DNA of 64,000 bases from Emticicia sp037153985 (GCF_037153985.1 NZ_JBBAYI010000014.1:1-64000); one strand, 5' to 3'. Shown: positions 24,310 to 34,060, numbered from the stretch's first letter. Made by a program: numbers and translations. Notes: generated by a model not told the origin, from the letters alone.

Positions 24310-24837
24310 ATGGATATTTTAAACGAAATAAATAAAGAAATTTCGAAGGAGCGGGTTTCTCAGATAGCAGCCTACATTGAAGCTGACCAACAGCAATTTG
24401 CTACTTTAATGAATATTTTTTTAAAGGGCTTATATGTTACTACGCAACGGGCCGGATGGGTTTTGAGCGAGTGTGCCATTAAAAATCCGAATCTGGTAAT
24501 ACCCTATTTCAGGAATTTTATTCAGAAACTACAAGAGCCATTTGCACCTGATTCTGTTAAGAGAAACATCGTTCGGATTTGGCAGTTTATTGATATTCCA
24601 GAAGAATACGAAGGTGATATTTACAACATCTGTTTCGGATACCTGCATAGCAATGAAGCCATTGCCGTGCAGGTTTTTTCTATGACTGTTTGCCACCATA
24701 TTACCAGAAACATACCAGATCTAAAGACCGAACTAAGGCTGGCTATTGAAGATATTGTCATGAAAAATCAGGATGGCTCGGCAGCGATTAAAAGCAGAGC
24801 CAAGAAGATTTTAGCAGACTTGAAGAAAAATAAGTAA
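24310..24837 (+). CDS. Uncharacterised all-helical (HEAT-like) protein
   Basis: The 175-residue soluble protein is predicted to be all alpha-helical, with repeated helix pairs that look like HEAT or ARM repeats (WVLSECAIKNPNLVIPYFRNFIQKL, then EAIAVQVFSMTVCHHI). It has no signal peptide or catalytic motif. I do not recognise the family by name. It stands alone on the plus strand between the phosphatase and gpmI. Confidence 0.6.
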   Translation: MDILNEINKEISKERVSQIAAYIEADQQQFATLMNIFLKGLYVTTQRAGWVLSECAIKNPNLVIPYFRNFIQKLQEPFAPDSVKRNIVRIWQFIDIPEEYEGDIYNICFGYLHSNEAIAVQVFSMTVCHHITRNIPDLKTELRLAIEDIVMKNQDGSAAIKSRAKKILADLKKNK

Positions 24838-24869
24838 ATTTGTAGAGTCATACTAATAAAGCATTCCAT

Positions 24870-24913
24870 GAAACTTTCATGTGTTAATCATACCCCAAAA
24901 CATGAAAAGTTTC
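24870..24913 (+). other. Inverted repeat between the HEAT-like gene and gpmI
   Basis: GAAACTTTCATG pairs with CATGAAAAGTTTC with a single bulge across a 19-base loop. No T run follows, so it is a weak terminator candidate or a leader structure for gpmI. Confidence 0.35.
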
Positions 24914-24955
24914 TAATAAAACTACCTTAATAAATAGGTGCAGGGGTAATTTACT

Positions 24956-26494
24956 ATGAATAAGAAAGTAATTTTAATAATCCTAGATGGCTGGGGAATT
25001 CCCAAACAAGGTGAAGAATGGCGTTCAGCAATTGATGCCGCAAATGTACCCTATTTCAGAAAATTAATGAATGAGTACCCACACAGCACTTTAGAGGCTT
25101 GCGGCCGTGCCGTAGGCTTACCTAACGGCCAAATGGGAAACTCAGAAGTAGGACACATGAACTTGGGTGCAGGTCGTGTTGTGTATCAGGAATTAGAAAA
25201 AATAAGCATTGCCGTTGAAGAAGGCAAACTGGCACAGGAGCCAGCACTGGTAAAAGCATTCGAATATGCTAAAACCAACAAACGTAAAGTGCATTTCATT
25301 GGCTTAGCTTCTGACGGGGGTGTACACTCTCATATAGAACACCTGAAAGGACTTTGCAGTGCAGCAGCAGGTTATGGGCTATCAGATGTATTCGTACACG
25401 CGTTTACTGACGGGCGTGACTGTGACCCTAAAAGTGGTAAAGGTTTTCTGACCGACCTTCAGGCACATCTTGTGGCTTCGACAGGTAAAATTGCTACCGT
25501 AGTAGGCCGTTATTATGCCATGGACCGAGACAAACGCTGGGAGCGTGTAAAACTTGCTTACGATGCTATGGTAAAAGGCGTAGGCGACAGCACTATTACG
25601 ATAGACCAGTTACCAGATACTATTCAGCACTCTTATGACGAAAACGTTACTGACGAGTTTCTGAAACCAATCATTATTACCGAAAACGGCTCTCCGGTTG
25701 GCTGCATTGAAGAAGGAGATGTAGTGATGTGTTTTAATTTCCGTACTGACCGTGGCAGAGAAATTACCGAAGTACTAACCCAACAGGATTTCCCTGAGTA
25801 CGAAATGAAAGCCTTGAAGTTATATTATCTTACGATGACTAACTACGACGAATCTTTCCGTGATGTACACGTTATCTATGAAAAAGATAACCTTACTAAT
25901 ACATTGGGCGAAGTGCTGGAAAGAGCAGGCAAAAAACAAATTCGTATTGCTGAAACCGAAAAGTATCCGCACGTGACGTTTTTCTTTTCAGGAGGCCGCG
26001 AAGAACCATTCGCAGGCGAAAACCGTTTGTTATGCCCATCACCAAAAGATGTGCCTACCTATGACCTGAAACCGCAAATGGCTGCTTTTGATATTGACAA
26101 CACCATTCTACCGGAATTACAAAAGCAGGAAGCTGATTTTATTTGCTTAAACTTTGCGAACCCCGACATGGTTGGGCATACAGGTGTATTCGAGGCAGTA
26201 GTAAAAGCCGTTGAAGCAGTCGATAAATGTTTGCAACAAGTAGTTGACACCGCCTTGGCAAATGGCTATACTTCAATCGTAATAGCCGACCACGGTAACG
26301 CCGATTATATGATAAACGACGATAAATCACCTAATACGCAGCACTCGCTTAACTTAGTGCCTTGTATTATTGTTGATAAAACAGACCATTTCAAGGTTCA
26401 GGATGGCAAACTGGGCGATATTGCCCCAACTATTCTGACACTAATGGGCATTACAATACCTGCCGAAATGACTGGCAACGTCTTAATCTCATAA
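24956..26494 (+). CDS. gpmI: 2,3-bisphosphoglycerate-independent phosphoglycerate mutase
   Basis: The 512-residue Mn-dependent enzyme interconverts 3- and 2-phosphoglycerate in glycolysis. It starts with the metal-binding IILDGWGIP. The phosphoserine site is GNSEVGHMNLGAGRVVYQ, and the second half has HAFTDGRD, NFRTDRGREI, DMVGHTG and IADHGNADYM, all standard. Length is as usual. A bidirectional terminator follows. Confidence 0.97.
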   Translation: MNKKVILIILDGWGIPKQGEEWRSAIDAANVPYFRKLMNEYPHSTLEACGRAVGLPNGQMGNSEVGHMNLGAGRVVYQELEKISIAVEEGKLAQEPALVKAFEYAKTNKRKVHFIGLASDGGVHSHIEHLKGLCSAAAGYGLSDVFVHAFTDGRDCDPKSGKGFLTDLQAHLVASTGKIATVVGRYYAMDRDKRWERVKLAYDAMVKGVGDSTITIDQLPDTIQHSYDENVTDEFLKPIIITENGSPVGCIEEGDVVMCFNFRTDRGREITEVLTQQDFPEYEMKALKLYYLTMTNYDESFRDVHVIYEKDNLTNTLGEVLERAGKKQIRIAETEKYPHVTFFFSGGREEPFAGENRLLCPSPKDVPTYDLKPQMAAFDIDNTILPELQKQEADFICLNFANPDMVGHTGVFEAVVKAVEAVDKCLQQVVDTALANGYTSIVIADHGNADYMINDDKSPNTQHSLNLVPCIIVDKTDHFKVQDGKLGDIAPTILTLMGITIPAEMTGNVLIS

Positions 26495-26511
26495 GTATTG
26501 ATACACCTAAT

Positions 26512-26546
26512 AAAAAAACCACTTAGAGGCTCTAAGTGGTTTTTTT
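26512..26546. terminator. Bidirectional terminator between gpmI and tig
   Basis: CCACTTAG/CTAAGTGG stem with a short loop, flanked by seven A on the left and seven T on the right, serving both convergent genes. Confidence 0.88.
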
Positions 26547-26567
26547 ATGATAGTATTATTGCAAAAC

Positions 26568-27911
26568 TTAGGCGTAAACCTCTTCTGCAATTTTATTAAA
26601 TTCGTCTACCTGAACCGATTTTTTCTCAATTGTAAGAGCTGTTTTCAGGAATTCACGTACTTTTTTACCAAAAGCGCGGTCGGTATAACGGCGTACGGCG
26701 TTATCCTTATTTTCCTGTAACGTTTTACGGGCCATATTATCAATTACCTCGTCGAGTCCTTCATAAGAATAAGCACCGAAATAATTACGCATTTCTGCTT
26801 TTACTTCCTCAAGTATATCTTCATACTCAAGTTTAATACCATTGTTTGAAGCAATTTCATTACGGATTAAATCCATACGTAAACCACGGGCAAAGGCATC
26901 GTAATCCTTGTTTATGTCTTCTTCTGTAAACTTACCCTCATTAATGTTAAGTAACCATTTTTTCAGGAAAGTATCAGGCAATTCGATATGAATGTTATCA
27001 AGAAGTGCTTTTTCCATAGCAAAATCAAGCATATAGTTGCTTTCGCGGTCATAGTTTTCTTTCACAATCTTCTTGATTTCGGCTCTGAACTCCTCTTCAT
27101 TGGTAGCTTTATCTGGCCCAAGAGCTTTATCAAATAATTCTTGGTCAATATCAGCCGGAGCTACTTTAGTAATTTTCTCAACGGTAAATTCAAACTCACC
27201 TGCCAACGCTGCGGCTTCTTCTTCACTTTTACCAGTAGCAAAACCTAAATCTTTAGGATTTTCAAAAATTGATTGAATATCAAATTTTACGCTGCTTCCT
27301 TTTTCAAGACCTTTAAAGATATGGAACGCATCTTCACGAACACGGCCTGTTGAAATAGTAGCATCTTTTACTTCTGTCTCAGTCGACTCTTGTTTCAATG
27401 TTCCGAAAACAAGGTCTTCTTTTTCTACTTCTTCTACTTCGATGCTTTTACCAAAACGACGACGAATATCTTCAATGGCTTCTGTTACTTTATCGTCAGA
27501 AGGTTCAATTTCGTAATCCGTTACGGCAGGAAGGCTCGTTAAATCAACACCGAAATCAGACGCCATTCCTAACTCATATTCAAATGCAAATTCTTTGCCG
27601 TTATCCCAATCAACTTTCGAAGCTAGTTCGTTGTCTGGCATAGGGTCACCTACAACACGAAGTTTATTATCGGCAATATATTGATTAACGTTTTTTGAAA
27701 CCAGATTTATTACTTCATCAACAAGGATGCTTTTGCCATATAATCTTTGAATATATTCTCTTGGAACCATTCCGGGGCGGAAACCCTTTACCTGAGCGGT
27801 TTTAGTATATTGTTTAATTTTTTTATCTACTTCCGGCTTATAGTCGTTTTGCGTGACACTTACTTTAAGTCTGCCGGTAGTTGCAGAAGTTTTGTCGAAT
27901 ATAGTTTCCAT
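26568..27911 (-). CDS. tig: Trigger factor
   Basis: The 447-residue ribosome-associated chaperone meets nascent chains at the exit tunnel. The ribosome-binding signature is VKGFRPGMVPREYIQRLYGK near residue 40-60. The PPIase-like middle domain is divergent, as usual in Bacteroidota, and the C-terminal helical arms run to the end (EVKAEMRNYFGAYSYEGLDE). A clpP-clpX neighbourhood common elsewhere is not present; clpP is 13 kb away. Confidence 0.94.
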   Translation of the reverse strand: METIFDKTSATTGRLKVSVTQNDYKPEVDKKIKQYTKTAQVKGFRPGMVPREYIQRLYGKSILVDEVINLVSKNVNQYIADNKLRVVGDPMPDNELASKVDWDNGKEFAFEYELGMASDFGVDLTSLPAVTDYEIEPSDDKVTEAIEDIRRRFGKSIEVEEVEKEDLVFGTLKQESTETEVKDATISTGRVREDAFHIFKGLEKGSSVKFDIQSIFENPKDLGFATGKSEEEAAALAGEFEFTVEKITKVAPADIDQELFDKALGPDKATNEEEFRAEIKKIVKENYDRESNYMLDFAMEKALLDNIHIELPDTFLKKWLLNINEGKFTEEDINKDYDAFARGLRMDLIRNEIASNNGIKLEYEDILEEVKAEMRNYFGAYSYEGLDEVIDNMARKTLQENKDNAVRRYTDRAFGKKVREFLKTALTIEKKSVQVDEFNKIAEEVYA

Positions 27912-28011
27912 TATTCAGGAATAAGAGGTTTATTAATTGAAAAGAGCATTCGGTACTGCCATAGCCTGAACGCTAAAATATAGTATTAACTGAACTAAAA
28001 AGCTTATTATT

Positions 28012-28041
28012 AAAAAAACCCCCTGACCAGGTTCAGAGGGT
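28012..28041 (-). terminator. Terminator of tRNA-Leu
   Basis: ACCCTCTGA / TCAGGGGGT, 9 bp with one G-U and a 6-base loop, followed by TTTTTT on the minus strand, six bases after the tRNA. Confidence 0.8.
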
Positions 28042-28046
28042 TTTTG

Positions 28047-28128
28047 TACGGGCGGAGGGACTCGAACCCCCACGCCTTGCGGCACCAGATCCTAAGTCTG
28101 GCACGTCTACCAATTTCGCCACGCCCGC
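28047..28128 (-). tRNA. tRNA-Leu (anticodon TAG)
   Basis: A class II tRNA of 82 nt with a long variable arm (TGCCGCAAGGCGT). Acceptor GCGGGCG pairs with CGCCCGT (G1-U72), the anticodon stem CCAGA/TCTGG holds loop CTTAGGA, the T arm is GGGGG-TTCGAGT-CCCTC, and the discriminator is A. It decodes CUN leucine codons. CCA is not encoded. Confidence 0.95.
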
Positions 28129-28169
28129 ATTTCTCATTTCAGTTGATAATTACTAACTGAATCGGGCTG

Positions 28170-28200
28170 CAAAGGTAAACACATATTTGATACTTGTCAA
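28170..28200 (-). promoter_or_regulatory. Promoter of tRNA-Leu
   Basis: TTGAC, then TACCTTTG with 20 bases between TTG and TA, identical in -7 word and spacing to the tRNA-Arg promoter. Confidence 0.75.
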
Positions 28201-28346
28201 TAGTTTGTCAAAAAAAAATTAAAAAAATTTTATCTTTTTTTTTTAGCCATCGAAAAATGAAAATTTATGAGTTGCTTTATGAAATTACTTGCGCTTCAGG
28301 TAACGATTAATTATCTTAGTATAGGAATACAATAAAACGATATAGA

Positions 28347-30620
28347 ATGTTAGGAGAAATTGCTGAAAAAGTAGAAACTAGTCGTCAGTCAGAACTAATG
28401 ATAGATCTTGAGAAAGAAAGAGCTGAGATATTATCGCGGTATCGGAGATTGCTTCGGGCGGCTAAGCCAACCCTGAAAGGAGACGATGCCAAACAAATAA
28501 AGAAAGCGTTTACTATTGCGAGCGATGCCCATAAAGATATGCGGCGGAAATCGGGCGAGCCTTATATATACCACCCGCTTGAAGTAGCCCAGATATGTGT
28601 CGATGAAATCGGCTTGGGAGCTACTTCAATTATTTGCGCCCTACTGCACGATGTTGTAGAGGATACAGACATGACCCTGAAAGAAATTGAAACAGAGTTT
28701 GGCAGTAAAGTAGCACGTATTATCGACGGCCTTACAAAAATATCTGGCAATTTTGAACAGGGAACTTCAGCGCAAGCCGAAAACTTCAGAAAGATGCTCA
28801 TTACGCTTTCGGAAGATGTCCGCGTAATTTTAATCAAACTCGCCGACCGCCTGCATAATATGCGTACGCTGGGAAGTATGGCGCGTAACTCGCAACTAAA
28901 AATTGCCCACGAAACTATCTTTATTTATGCGCCTCTGGCTCATAGGCTGGGTTTATATAAAATTAAATCCGAACTGGAAGACCTCTACCTGAAATACACC
29001 GAACCTGAAATTTTTAAGGATATTGCCCAAAAACTTAAAAGTACTAAGGCCACGCGTGACAGGTTTATTGATAATTTCATAAAACCACTCAAGAAAAAAC
29101 TGGCCGATACAGGTCTTGAATTTGTTATTAAGGGGCGCCCAAAACATATTTATTCTATCTGGAATAAAATCAAGAAACAGAATACCCCTTTTGAAGAGAT
29201 ATTCGATTTATTTGCCATCAGAATTATTCTGACGAACACCCCGCCTGAAAAAGAGAAATCGGCTTGCTGGCAGGTTTATTCAATTGTCACTGACGAATAT
29301 AAACCCAACCCTGACCGATTGAAAGACTGGATTTCGATTCCGAAAGCCAATGGATATGAATCGTTACACACAACCGTAATGAGCCAGACAGGCCAATGGG
29401 TAGAAGTGCAGATTCGTACCGAACGTATGGACGAAATCTCTGAAAGAGGTTATGCCGCCCACTTTAAATATAAAGGCAACGACACCTCCATGAATGCGCC
29501 GCTCGACCGCTGGATTAATCAGGTACGCGAAACTTTACAATCGGGCGATAAATCGGCTATTGAATTTCTGGAAGATTTCAGAGGGAATTTCTATAATGAA
29601 GAGGTTTTCGTGTTTACTCCGAAAGGCGACTTAAAAGTTTTAAGAAAAGGAGCTACCGTGCTTGACTTTGCTTTTGAGATTCATACCGAAATAGGGCGCA
29701 AATGTACTGCCGGTAAGGTTAATAACCAATTAGTGCCTATCAGCTATGTATTACAGAACGGCGACCAACTCGAAATTCTGACTACCAAAAGCCAGAAACC
29801 CTCAGAAGACTGGTTGCGCTTTGTAACCACAACTAAGGCTAAAGCCCGTATCAAGGATTTATTAAAAGAAGAAAACAGGGTTTATTACAGCGACGGGAAA
29901 GAGATTATCACCAAGAAACTCAAAACATTAGGTATCGAGAATAATCTTGAAACGCTTAATCAGTTGCGGGCTTATTTCAATAAAAAAGATTATAACGACC
30001 TCTACTATGCTTTTGGTAAGGCATATATTCTTCCAGAGGAAATCAAGAAGTTCAAAGCTGAAAGAGATGCCAGACTTAACAAACAAGCCAAAATTGAAAT
30101 AGATAATAAGGCTTTTCTGGATGCCAAAAGTTTTGAGAAAGAGATAAAGAAGGTAAAAGGAGACGATACTCTTTTTATTGGCGACGACTTGCAGGAAATT
30201 GATTTTACTCTTGCCCGTTGTTGTAATCCAATTCCGGGAGATGATGTATTTGGATTTCTGACAGTAAATGAAGGCATAAAAATACACCGTAATTCTTGCC
30301 CAAATGCACAGCAACTTTTGTCACAGTATGGCAATAGGGTAATTAAAGCAAGGTGGTCGTCACAGGTAGCAAAGGCATTCGTAGCTACTATTCATCTGGA
30401 CGGCATTGACCGCATGGGAATGATTCAGGATATATCTAAGGTTATATCGAGCGAGTTACATATTAATATGCGTTCTTTGGCAGTTGATACAAATGATGGT
30501 ATATTTACGGGTGATATAAAGCTATATGTACAAGACACCCGCCACCTTGAGACCCTGATGAATCAGTTGAATGAAATAGAAGGAGTGTATCAGGTAACGC
30601 GTGTTGAGGCCGAAAACTAA
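28347..30620 (+). CDS. Bifunctional (p)ppGpp synthetase/hydrolase (Rel/SpoT)
   Basis: The 757-residue stringent-response enzyme has domains in the usual order. The HD hydrolase comes first (HPLEVAQI...LLHDVVEDTD with intact His-Asp pairs). The synthetase follows (GRPKHIYSIWNKIKKQ, DLFAIRI, IPKANGYESLHTTV), then TGS (VFVFTPKGDLKVLRKGATVLDFAF), a zinc-finger-like RCCNPIPGDDV region and a C-terminal ACT domain. Both catalytic halves look functional. It makes and destroys ppGpp in response to amino-acid starvation at the ribosome. Confidence 0.96.
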   Translation: MLGEIAEKVETSRQSELMIDLEKERAEILSRYRRLLRAAKPTLKGDDAKQIKKAFTIASDAHKDMRRKSGEPYIYHPLEVAQICVDEIGLGATSIICALLHDVVEDTDMTLKEIETEFGSKVARIIDGLTKISGNFEQGTSAQAENFRKMLITLSEDVRVILIKLADRLHNMRTLGSMARNSQLKIAHETIFIYAPLAHRLGLYKIKSELEDLYLKYTEPEIFKDIAQKLKSTKATRDRFIDNFIKPLKKKLADTGLEFVIKGRPKHIYSIWNKIKKQNTPFEEIFDLFAIRIILTNTPPEKEKSACWQVYSIVTDEYKPNPDRLKDWISIPKANGYESLHTTVMSQTGQWVEVQIRTERMDEISERGYAAHFKYKGNDTSMNAPLDRWINQVRETLQSGDKSAIEFLEDFRGNFYNEEVFVFTPKGDLKVLRKGATVLDFAFEIHTEIGRKCTAGKVNNQLVPISYVLQNGDQLEILTTKSQKPSEDWLRFVTTTKAKARIKDLLKEENRVYYSDGKEIITKKLKTLGIENNLETLNQLRAYFNKKDYNDLYYAFGKAYILPEEIKKFKAERDARLNKQAKIEIDNKAFLDAKSFEKEIKKVKGDDTLFIGDDLQEIDFTLARCCNPIPGDDVFGFLTVNEGIKIHRNSCPNAQQLLSQYGNRVIKARWSSQVAKAFVATIHLDGIDRMGMIQDISKVISSELHINMRSLAVDTNDGIFTGDIKLYVQDTRHLETLMNQLNEIEGVYQVTRVEAEN

Positions 30621-30650
30621 TCTAACGACCCTCTTATCTTACATAACTCA

Positions 30651-31169
30651 ATGAAATCACTTTTAATTCTACTGATTATTGTAGTCTCCAGCCTGAACAC
30701 CTATGCCCAATCGCTCGATACCCTCACGACCAAACGCGTGGTTATTACTACAAAAATCTATAGAAATGGCTTTAAGCTTTCGAACAGTAAAATATTAGAT
30801 TTATATAAAGATACTTGGCAACCAAAAGTCAAATATACATGGGGATATTTTATGAATCCCGTAGGGCCGGTCATGACAGTTGCAGGCGTTGGGCTGACGG
30901 CCGTCGGCTTAAAAGGAACAAATGCCACTGCCATTATTAAAGGAAAAGAAGTTAGCTATAAAGTGCGTAGCTTGCCTAAAGTACTAATAGGCTTAGGCTT
31001 AACAATAGGTGGTTTATGTATTATTGAAGCCTCAAACGAGTTTGTGCAACATTCAGTCGATATTTATAATGCCCGAATCAATAAACTGAAGGGCAAACTT
31101 GGTTATGTACAAAAAATAGATTTCGGCTTAACCGATAACGGCAATCTCGGCCTAAGTCTTCATTTTTAA
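30651..31169 (+). CDS. Uncharacterised exported or membrane protein
   Basis: The 172-residue protein has a signal peptide (to about 20, ending TYAQ) and two glycine-rich hydrophobic stretches (GPVMTVAGVGLTAVGLKG and VLIGLGLTIGGLCII) that may cross the membrane. No family recognised. It begins 30 bases after the Rel/SpoT stop and may be co-transcribed with it. Confidence 0.6.
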   Translation: MKSLLILLIIVVSSLNTYAQSLDTLTTKRVVITTKIYRNGFKLSNSKILDLYKDTWQPKVKYTWGYFMNPVGPVMTVAGVGLTAVGLKGTNATAIIKGKEVSYKVRSLPKVLIGLGLTIGGLCIIEASNEFVQHSVDIYNARINKLKGKLGYVQKIDFGLTDNGNLGLSLHF

Positions 31170-31222
31170 AATTATTTACGGGTATCTTATTAAGCTGTAT
31201 AACTGAAAGACGCTAAATTCTA

Positions 31223-31375
31223 TATATTTGCACCTGAATTGAAACATTCATAAAATCTCCAGCAAAAGGTACATGACAATTTTAGAAATTTCTGCAAAAA
31301 AGACCCGCAAATACTTGGTAAAATATTATTGCACATTGTCAGCACATAAGCATTGACTCAAACCAATGCTTTTAT
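31223..31375 (+). ncRNA. Candidate small transcript (sRNA or 27-codon ORF) before fur
   Basis: A -7 match TATATTTG at 31223-31230 is followed about 120 bases later by an intrinsic terminator: stem AAGCATTG/CAATGCTT at 31348-31371, then TTTATATTTATTTT. Between them is a 27-codon frame from 31273 (starts MTILEISAKK, rich in Lys) with AAGGT six bases before the ATG. Either a small RNA or a small basic peptide is possible. No -33 TTG is seen, so support is partial. Confidence 0.35.
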
Positions 31376-31486
31376 ATTTATTTTCTAAGAACACATAATA
31401 AATCGGCTGATTTCGGTCAAATAGTAATTTTTATCTATTTTCTTTGTAACTTCACACCGAAATAACAGTCAAACATAGCGAACAAC

Positions 31487-31948
31487 ATGGTTCCAAATCC
31501 ATCAAATTTTGACTCTGCCAAGCGTATTTTTACTGCTTATCTGGAATCCAAACAGTTGCGTAAAACCCCCGAAAGGTATGCAATACTGGAAGAAATATAC
31601 TCTCGCGATGACCACTTCGAGGTTGAAGACCTGTATATTTCAATGAAAAACAAAAAATATCAGGTTAGCCGCGCTACTGTTTATAATACGCTTGATTTGC
31701 TGGTAGAGTGTGATTTAGTAACAAAACATCAGTTTGGTAAAAATCTGGCCCAATACGAAAAGGCATACGGGTACAGGCAGCACGACCACCTGATTTGTGT
31801 TGATTGCCATAAAGTAATGGAATTCTGTGACCCCCGTGTGCAAAACATTCAAAGCATGGTAGGCGATATGCTCCAGTTTAAAGTAATGCACCACTCATTG
31901 ATTTTCTATGGCAATTGCCAGCGCGAAAAATGCGAAAATAAGATTTAA
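31487..31948 (+). CDS. Fur-family metal/peroxide-responsive regulator
   Basis: The 153-residue regulator has the Fur winged helix (RKTPERYAILEEIY, then SRATVYNTLDLLVE), the regulatory metal motif HDHLICVDC and a structural zinc pair CVDC...CQREKC. Whether it responds to iron (Fur), zinc (Zur) or peroxide (PerR) cannot be decided from this. It lies upstream of purA, 70 bases apart on the same strand. Confidence 0.9.
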   Translation: MVPNPSNFDSAKRIFTAYLESKQLRKTPERYAILEEIYSRDDHFEVEDLYISMKNKKYQVSRATVYNTLDLLVECDLVTKHQFGKNLAQYEKAYGYRQHDHLICVDCHKVMEFCDPRVQNIQSMVGDMLQFKVMHHSLIFYGNCQREKCENKI

Positions 31949-32018
31949 GCACATTTAAAATTCATGAATTCCAAAGGCATAATAATGCCATCAGTAGTTT
32001 TCTCAAATTTAATATATA

Positions 32019-33299
32019 ATGGTTGATATACTTTTAGGTTTACAATGGGGCGACGAAGGCAAAGGAAAAATTGTTGATGTACTTGCTCCAGATTATCAGG
32101 TTGTTGCTCGTTTTCAGGGAGGCCCCAATGCAGGCCATACACTCGAATTCGACGGCATTAAACACGTTCTTCACCAGATTCCGTCAGGTATTTTCCGTTC
32201 TGACTGCCTGAATATCATAGGTAATGGGGTTGTGTTAGACCCAATTGTTTTTAAAAGAGAAATTGAAGGTTTGGCAAAATACAACCTCGATTTACGTAAA
32301 AACCTGATTATCTCTAAAAAAACATCTATTATTATTCCTACTCACAGGTTATTAGATGCCGCTTATGAAAAAGCCAAAGGCGATTCAAAAATAGGGTCTA
32401 CCCTACGTGGCATTGGGCCGGCATATTCTGATAAAGTAGGCCGCCAGGGGTTAAGGCTTGGTGATATTCTTTCTGCTGATTTTGATAAAAAATACAATAG
32501 TTTGGTCGATAAACATAAGCAGATTCTGGATTTTTATTCGTTTCCTTATGACCTGTCTGAATCAGAAAAAGAGTTTTTTGCAGCCATCGACTTCCTGAAA
32601 GAATTCACTATTCTTGATAGCGAATATATTGTTAACGATTCCCTGAAAAAAGGGCAGAAAATTCTGGCCGAAGGTGCGCAGGGTTCTTTATTAGATATTG
32701 ACTTCGGCTCATATCCGTTTGTTACTAGCTCGAACACCACCGCTGCCGGCGTTTGTTCGGGTTTGGGTGTAGCTCCGCGCCAGGTTGGCGAAGTTTATGG
32801 TATTTTTAAAGCCTATTGCACCAGAGTTGGTAGTGGGCCTTTCCCTACCGAACTGAACGACGACTTAGGTGAGCAGATTCGTCAGGAAGGGCGCGAATTT
32901 GGCGCAACAACAGGCCGCCCACGCCGCACAGGCTGGCTCGATTTACCGGCACTGAAATACAGCATTATGCTCAACGGAGTTACCCAGTTGATTATGATGA
33001 AAGTTGATGTGCTTAATTTCCTTGACGAAATAAACATCTGCACGCACTATCGCCTGCCCGACGGTACAGTTACCGAGCAGATGCCTTTCGATTTAACTGA
33101 TATTCAGGTGGAGCCAATTTATAAAACCTTTAAGGGCTGGAAATGCTCTTTAGAGAAATACCATACTTATAATGAGCTTCCGGCTGAACTTTCGGCGTAT
33201 ATCTCTTATCTGGAAAACGAACTTGAGATACCTATCAGTTTTATCTCAACTGGCCCTGACCGTGAGGCCATCATTCTGAAAGAAGCAGTAGCCTCATAA
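32019..33299 (+). CDS. purA: Adenylosuccinate synthetase
   Basis: The 426-residue GTP-dependent enzyme of AMP synthesis (IMP + Asp). The signature WGDEGKGKIVD at the start, GGPNAGHT, GIGPAYSDK, EGAQGSLLDIDFGSYPFVTSSNTT and TTGRPRRTGW are all present. Length and order are standard. Confidence 0.97.
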   Translation: MVDILLGLQWGDEGKGKIVDVLAPDYQVVARFQGGPNAGHTLEFDGIKHVLHQIPSGIFRSDCLNIIGNGVVLDPIVFKREIEGLAKYNLDLRKNLIISKKTSIIIPTHRLLDAAYEKAKGDSKIGSTLRGIGPAYSDKVGRQGLRLGDILSADFDKKYNSLVDKHKQILDFYSFPYDLSESEKEFFAAIDFLKEFTILDSEYIVNDSLKKGQKILAEGAQGSLLDIDFGSYPFVTSSNTTAAGVCSGLGVAPRQVGEVYGIFKAYCTRVGSGPFPTELNDDLGEQIRQEGREFGATTGRPRRTGWLDLPALKYSIMLNGVTQLIMMKVDVLNFLDEINICTHYRLPDGTVTEQMPFDLTDIQVEPIYKTFKGWKCSLEKYHTYNELPAELSAYISYLENELEIPISFISTGPDREAIILKEAVAS

Positions 33300-33339
33300 A
33301 ACAATATTTAAGCCTTACAACTGGAAACAGTTTATGCCT

Positions 33340-33395
33340 ATCGGGTTTAATAATATAAGTTCAATAATTGATTTACTTATATTATTAAACCTGAT
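33340..33395. other. 21-bp inverted repeat downstream of purA
   Basis: ATCGGGTTTAATAATATAAG.. at 33340-33360 is matched at 33375-33395 by its complement with one G-U-type difference, and the 14-base loop itself contains TCAAT/ATTGA. It is AT-rich and lacks a long T run, so it is a weak terminator or a remnant of a small palindromic element. Confidence 0.4.
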
Positions 33396-33430
33396 AATTT
33401 TTAAAGAACTACTCTTATTACTATACCTGA

Positions 33431-34003
33431 ATGAATAATATTCTTGCTCAATATCTGTTTAATAAAGAAATTATTTACAAAAATCCGCCTGTGCAGGTCA
33501 GGCCAGAGAAAGAATACCCAACCGAGAAAAAAGAAGAAATACCACACAAAAAAGCCATTCCTGATATTGTTACCCCTCCTCCTGCCCCAATTCCGGTTCC
33601 GGCAGTTGAAATACCAAAACCTCAGGCTGTTGAACCTATTGCCCTTAAACTCAAGCACAGAGTACTGATAATTACCGATGTTATTTCAGAGGATGAAAAA
33701 ACATTCCTGAGCAAAGTGCTGGCGGCTGTGGGGTTATCACTCGACCACATAGACCTTATCGAGATTCAGAAAACTCAGCAAATAGATTATCAGACATTTA
33801 TTGCCCAAAAAACTACTGACAAATTTATCAGTTTTGGCATTGGCCTTAGCAGATTAAAATGGGACCTGATGCTTGTGCCCTATCAGATCAGACATGTTTC
33901 GGGGGTTGATTTTTTACTGGCCAATGATTTACGTAGTATTTCTGTCGATACCGACATGAAAAAAAGTTTGTGGGCAGCCCTGCAAAAAATGTTTGCCAAA
34001 TAA
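33431..34003 (+). CDS. Uncharacterised protein with Pro-rich N-terminus
   Basis: The 190-residue soluble protein has two parts. A Pro/Lys/Glu-rich linker-like N-terminal half holds many prolines and Val/Ile in short repeats (residues about 20-75). An alpha/beta C-terminal half begins KHRVLIITDVISEDEKTFLSK and ends in a basic helix. The second half faintly recalls the small DNA polymerase III psi-like proteins found in Bacteroidota, but I cannot confirm this. It follows purA and precedes groES. Confidence 0.5.
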   Translation: MNNILAQYLFNKEIIYKNPPVQVRPEKEYPTEKKEEIPHKKAIPDIVTPPPAPIPVPAVEIPKPQAVEPIALKLKHRVLIITDVISEDEKTFLSKVLAAVGLSLDHIDLIEIQKTQQIDYQTFIAQKTTDKFISFGIGLSRLKWDLMLVPYQIRHVSGVDFLLANDLRSISVDTDMKKSLWAALQKMFAK

Positions 34004-34060
34004 TTGTTATTGCCCAACTGGGCGATTTTCCTCTGGCTGTCACCCAATCTAACAATTTTG

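Noticed and set aside
26059..26330. Two short minus-strand frames inside gpmI
   Set aside because: Shadows of gpmI in other frames with no independent support.
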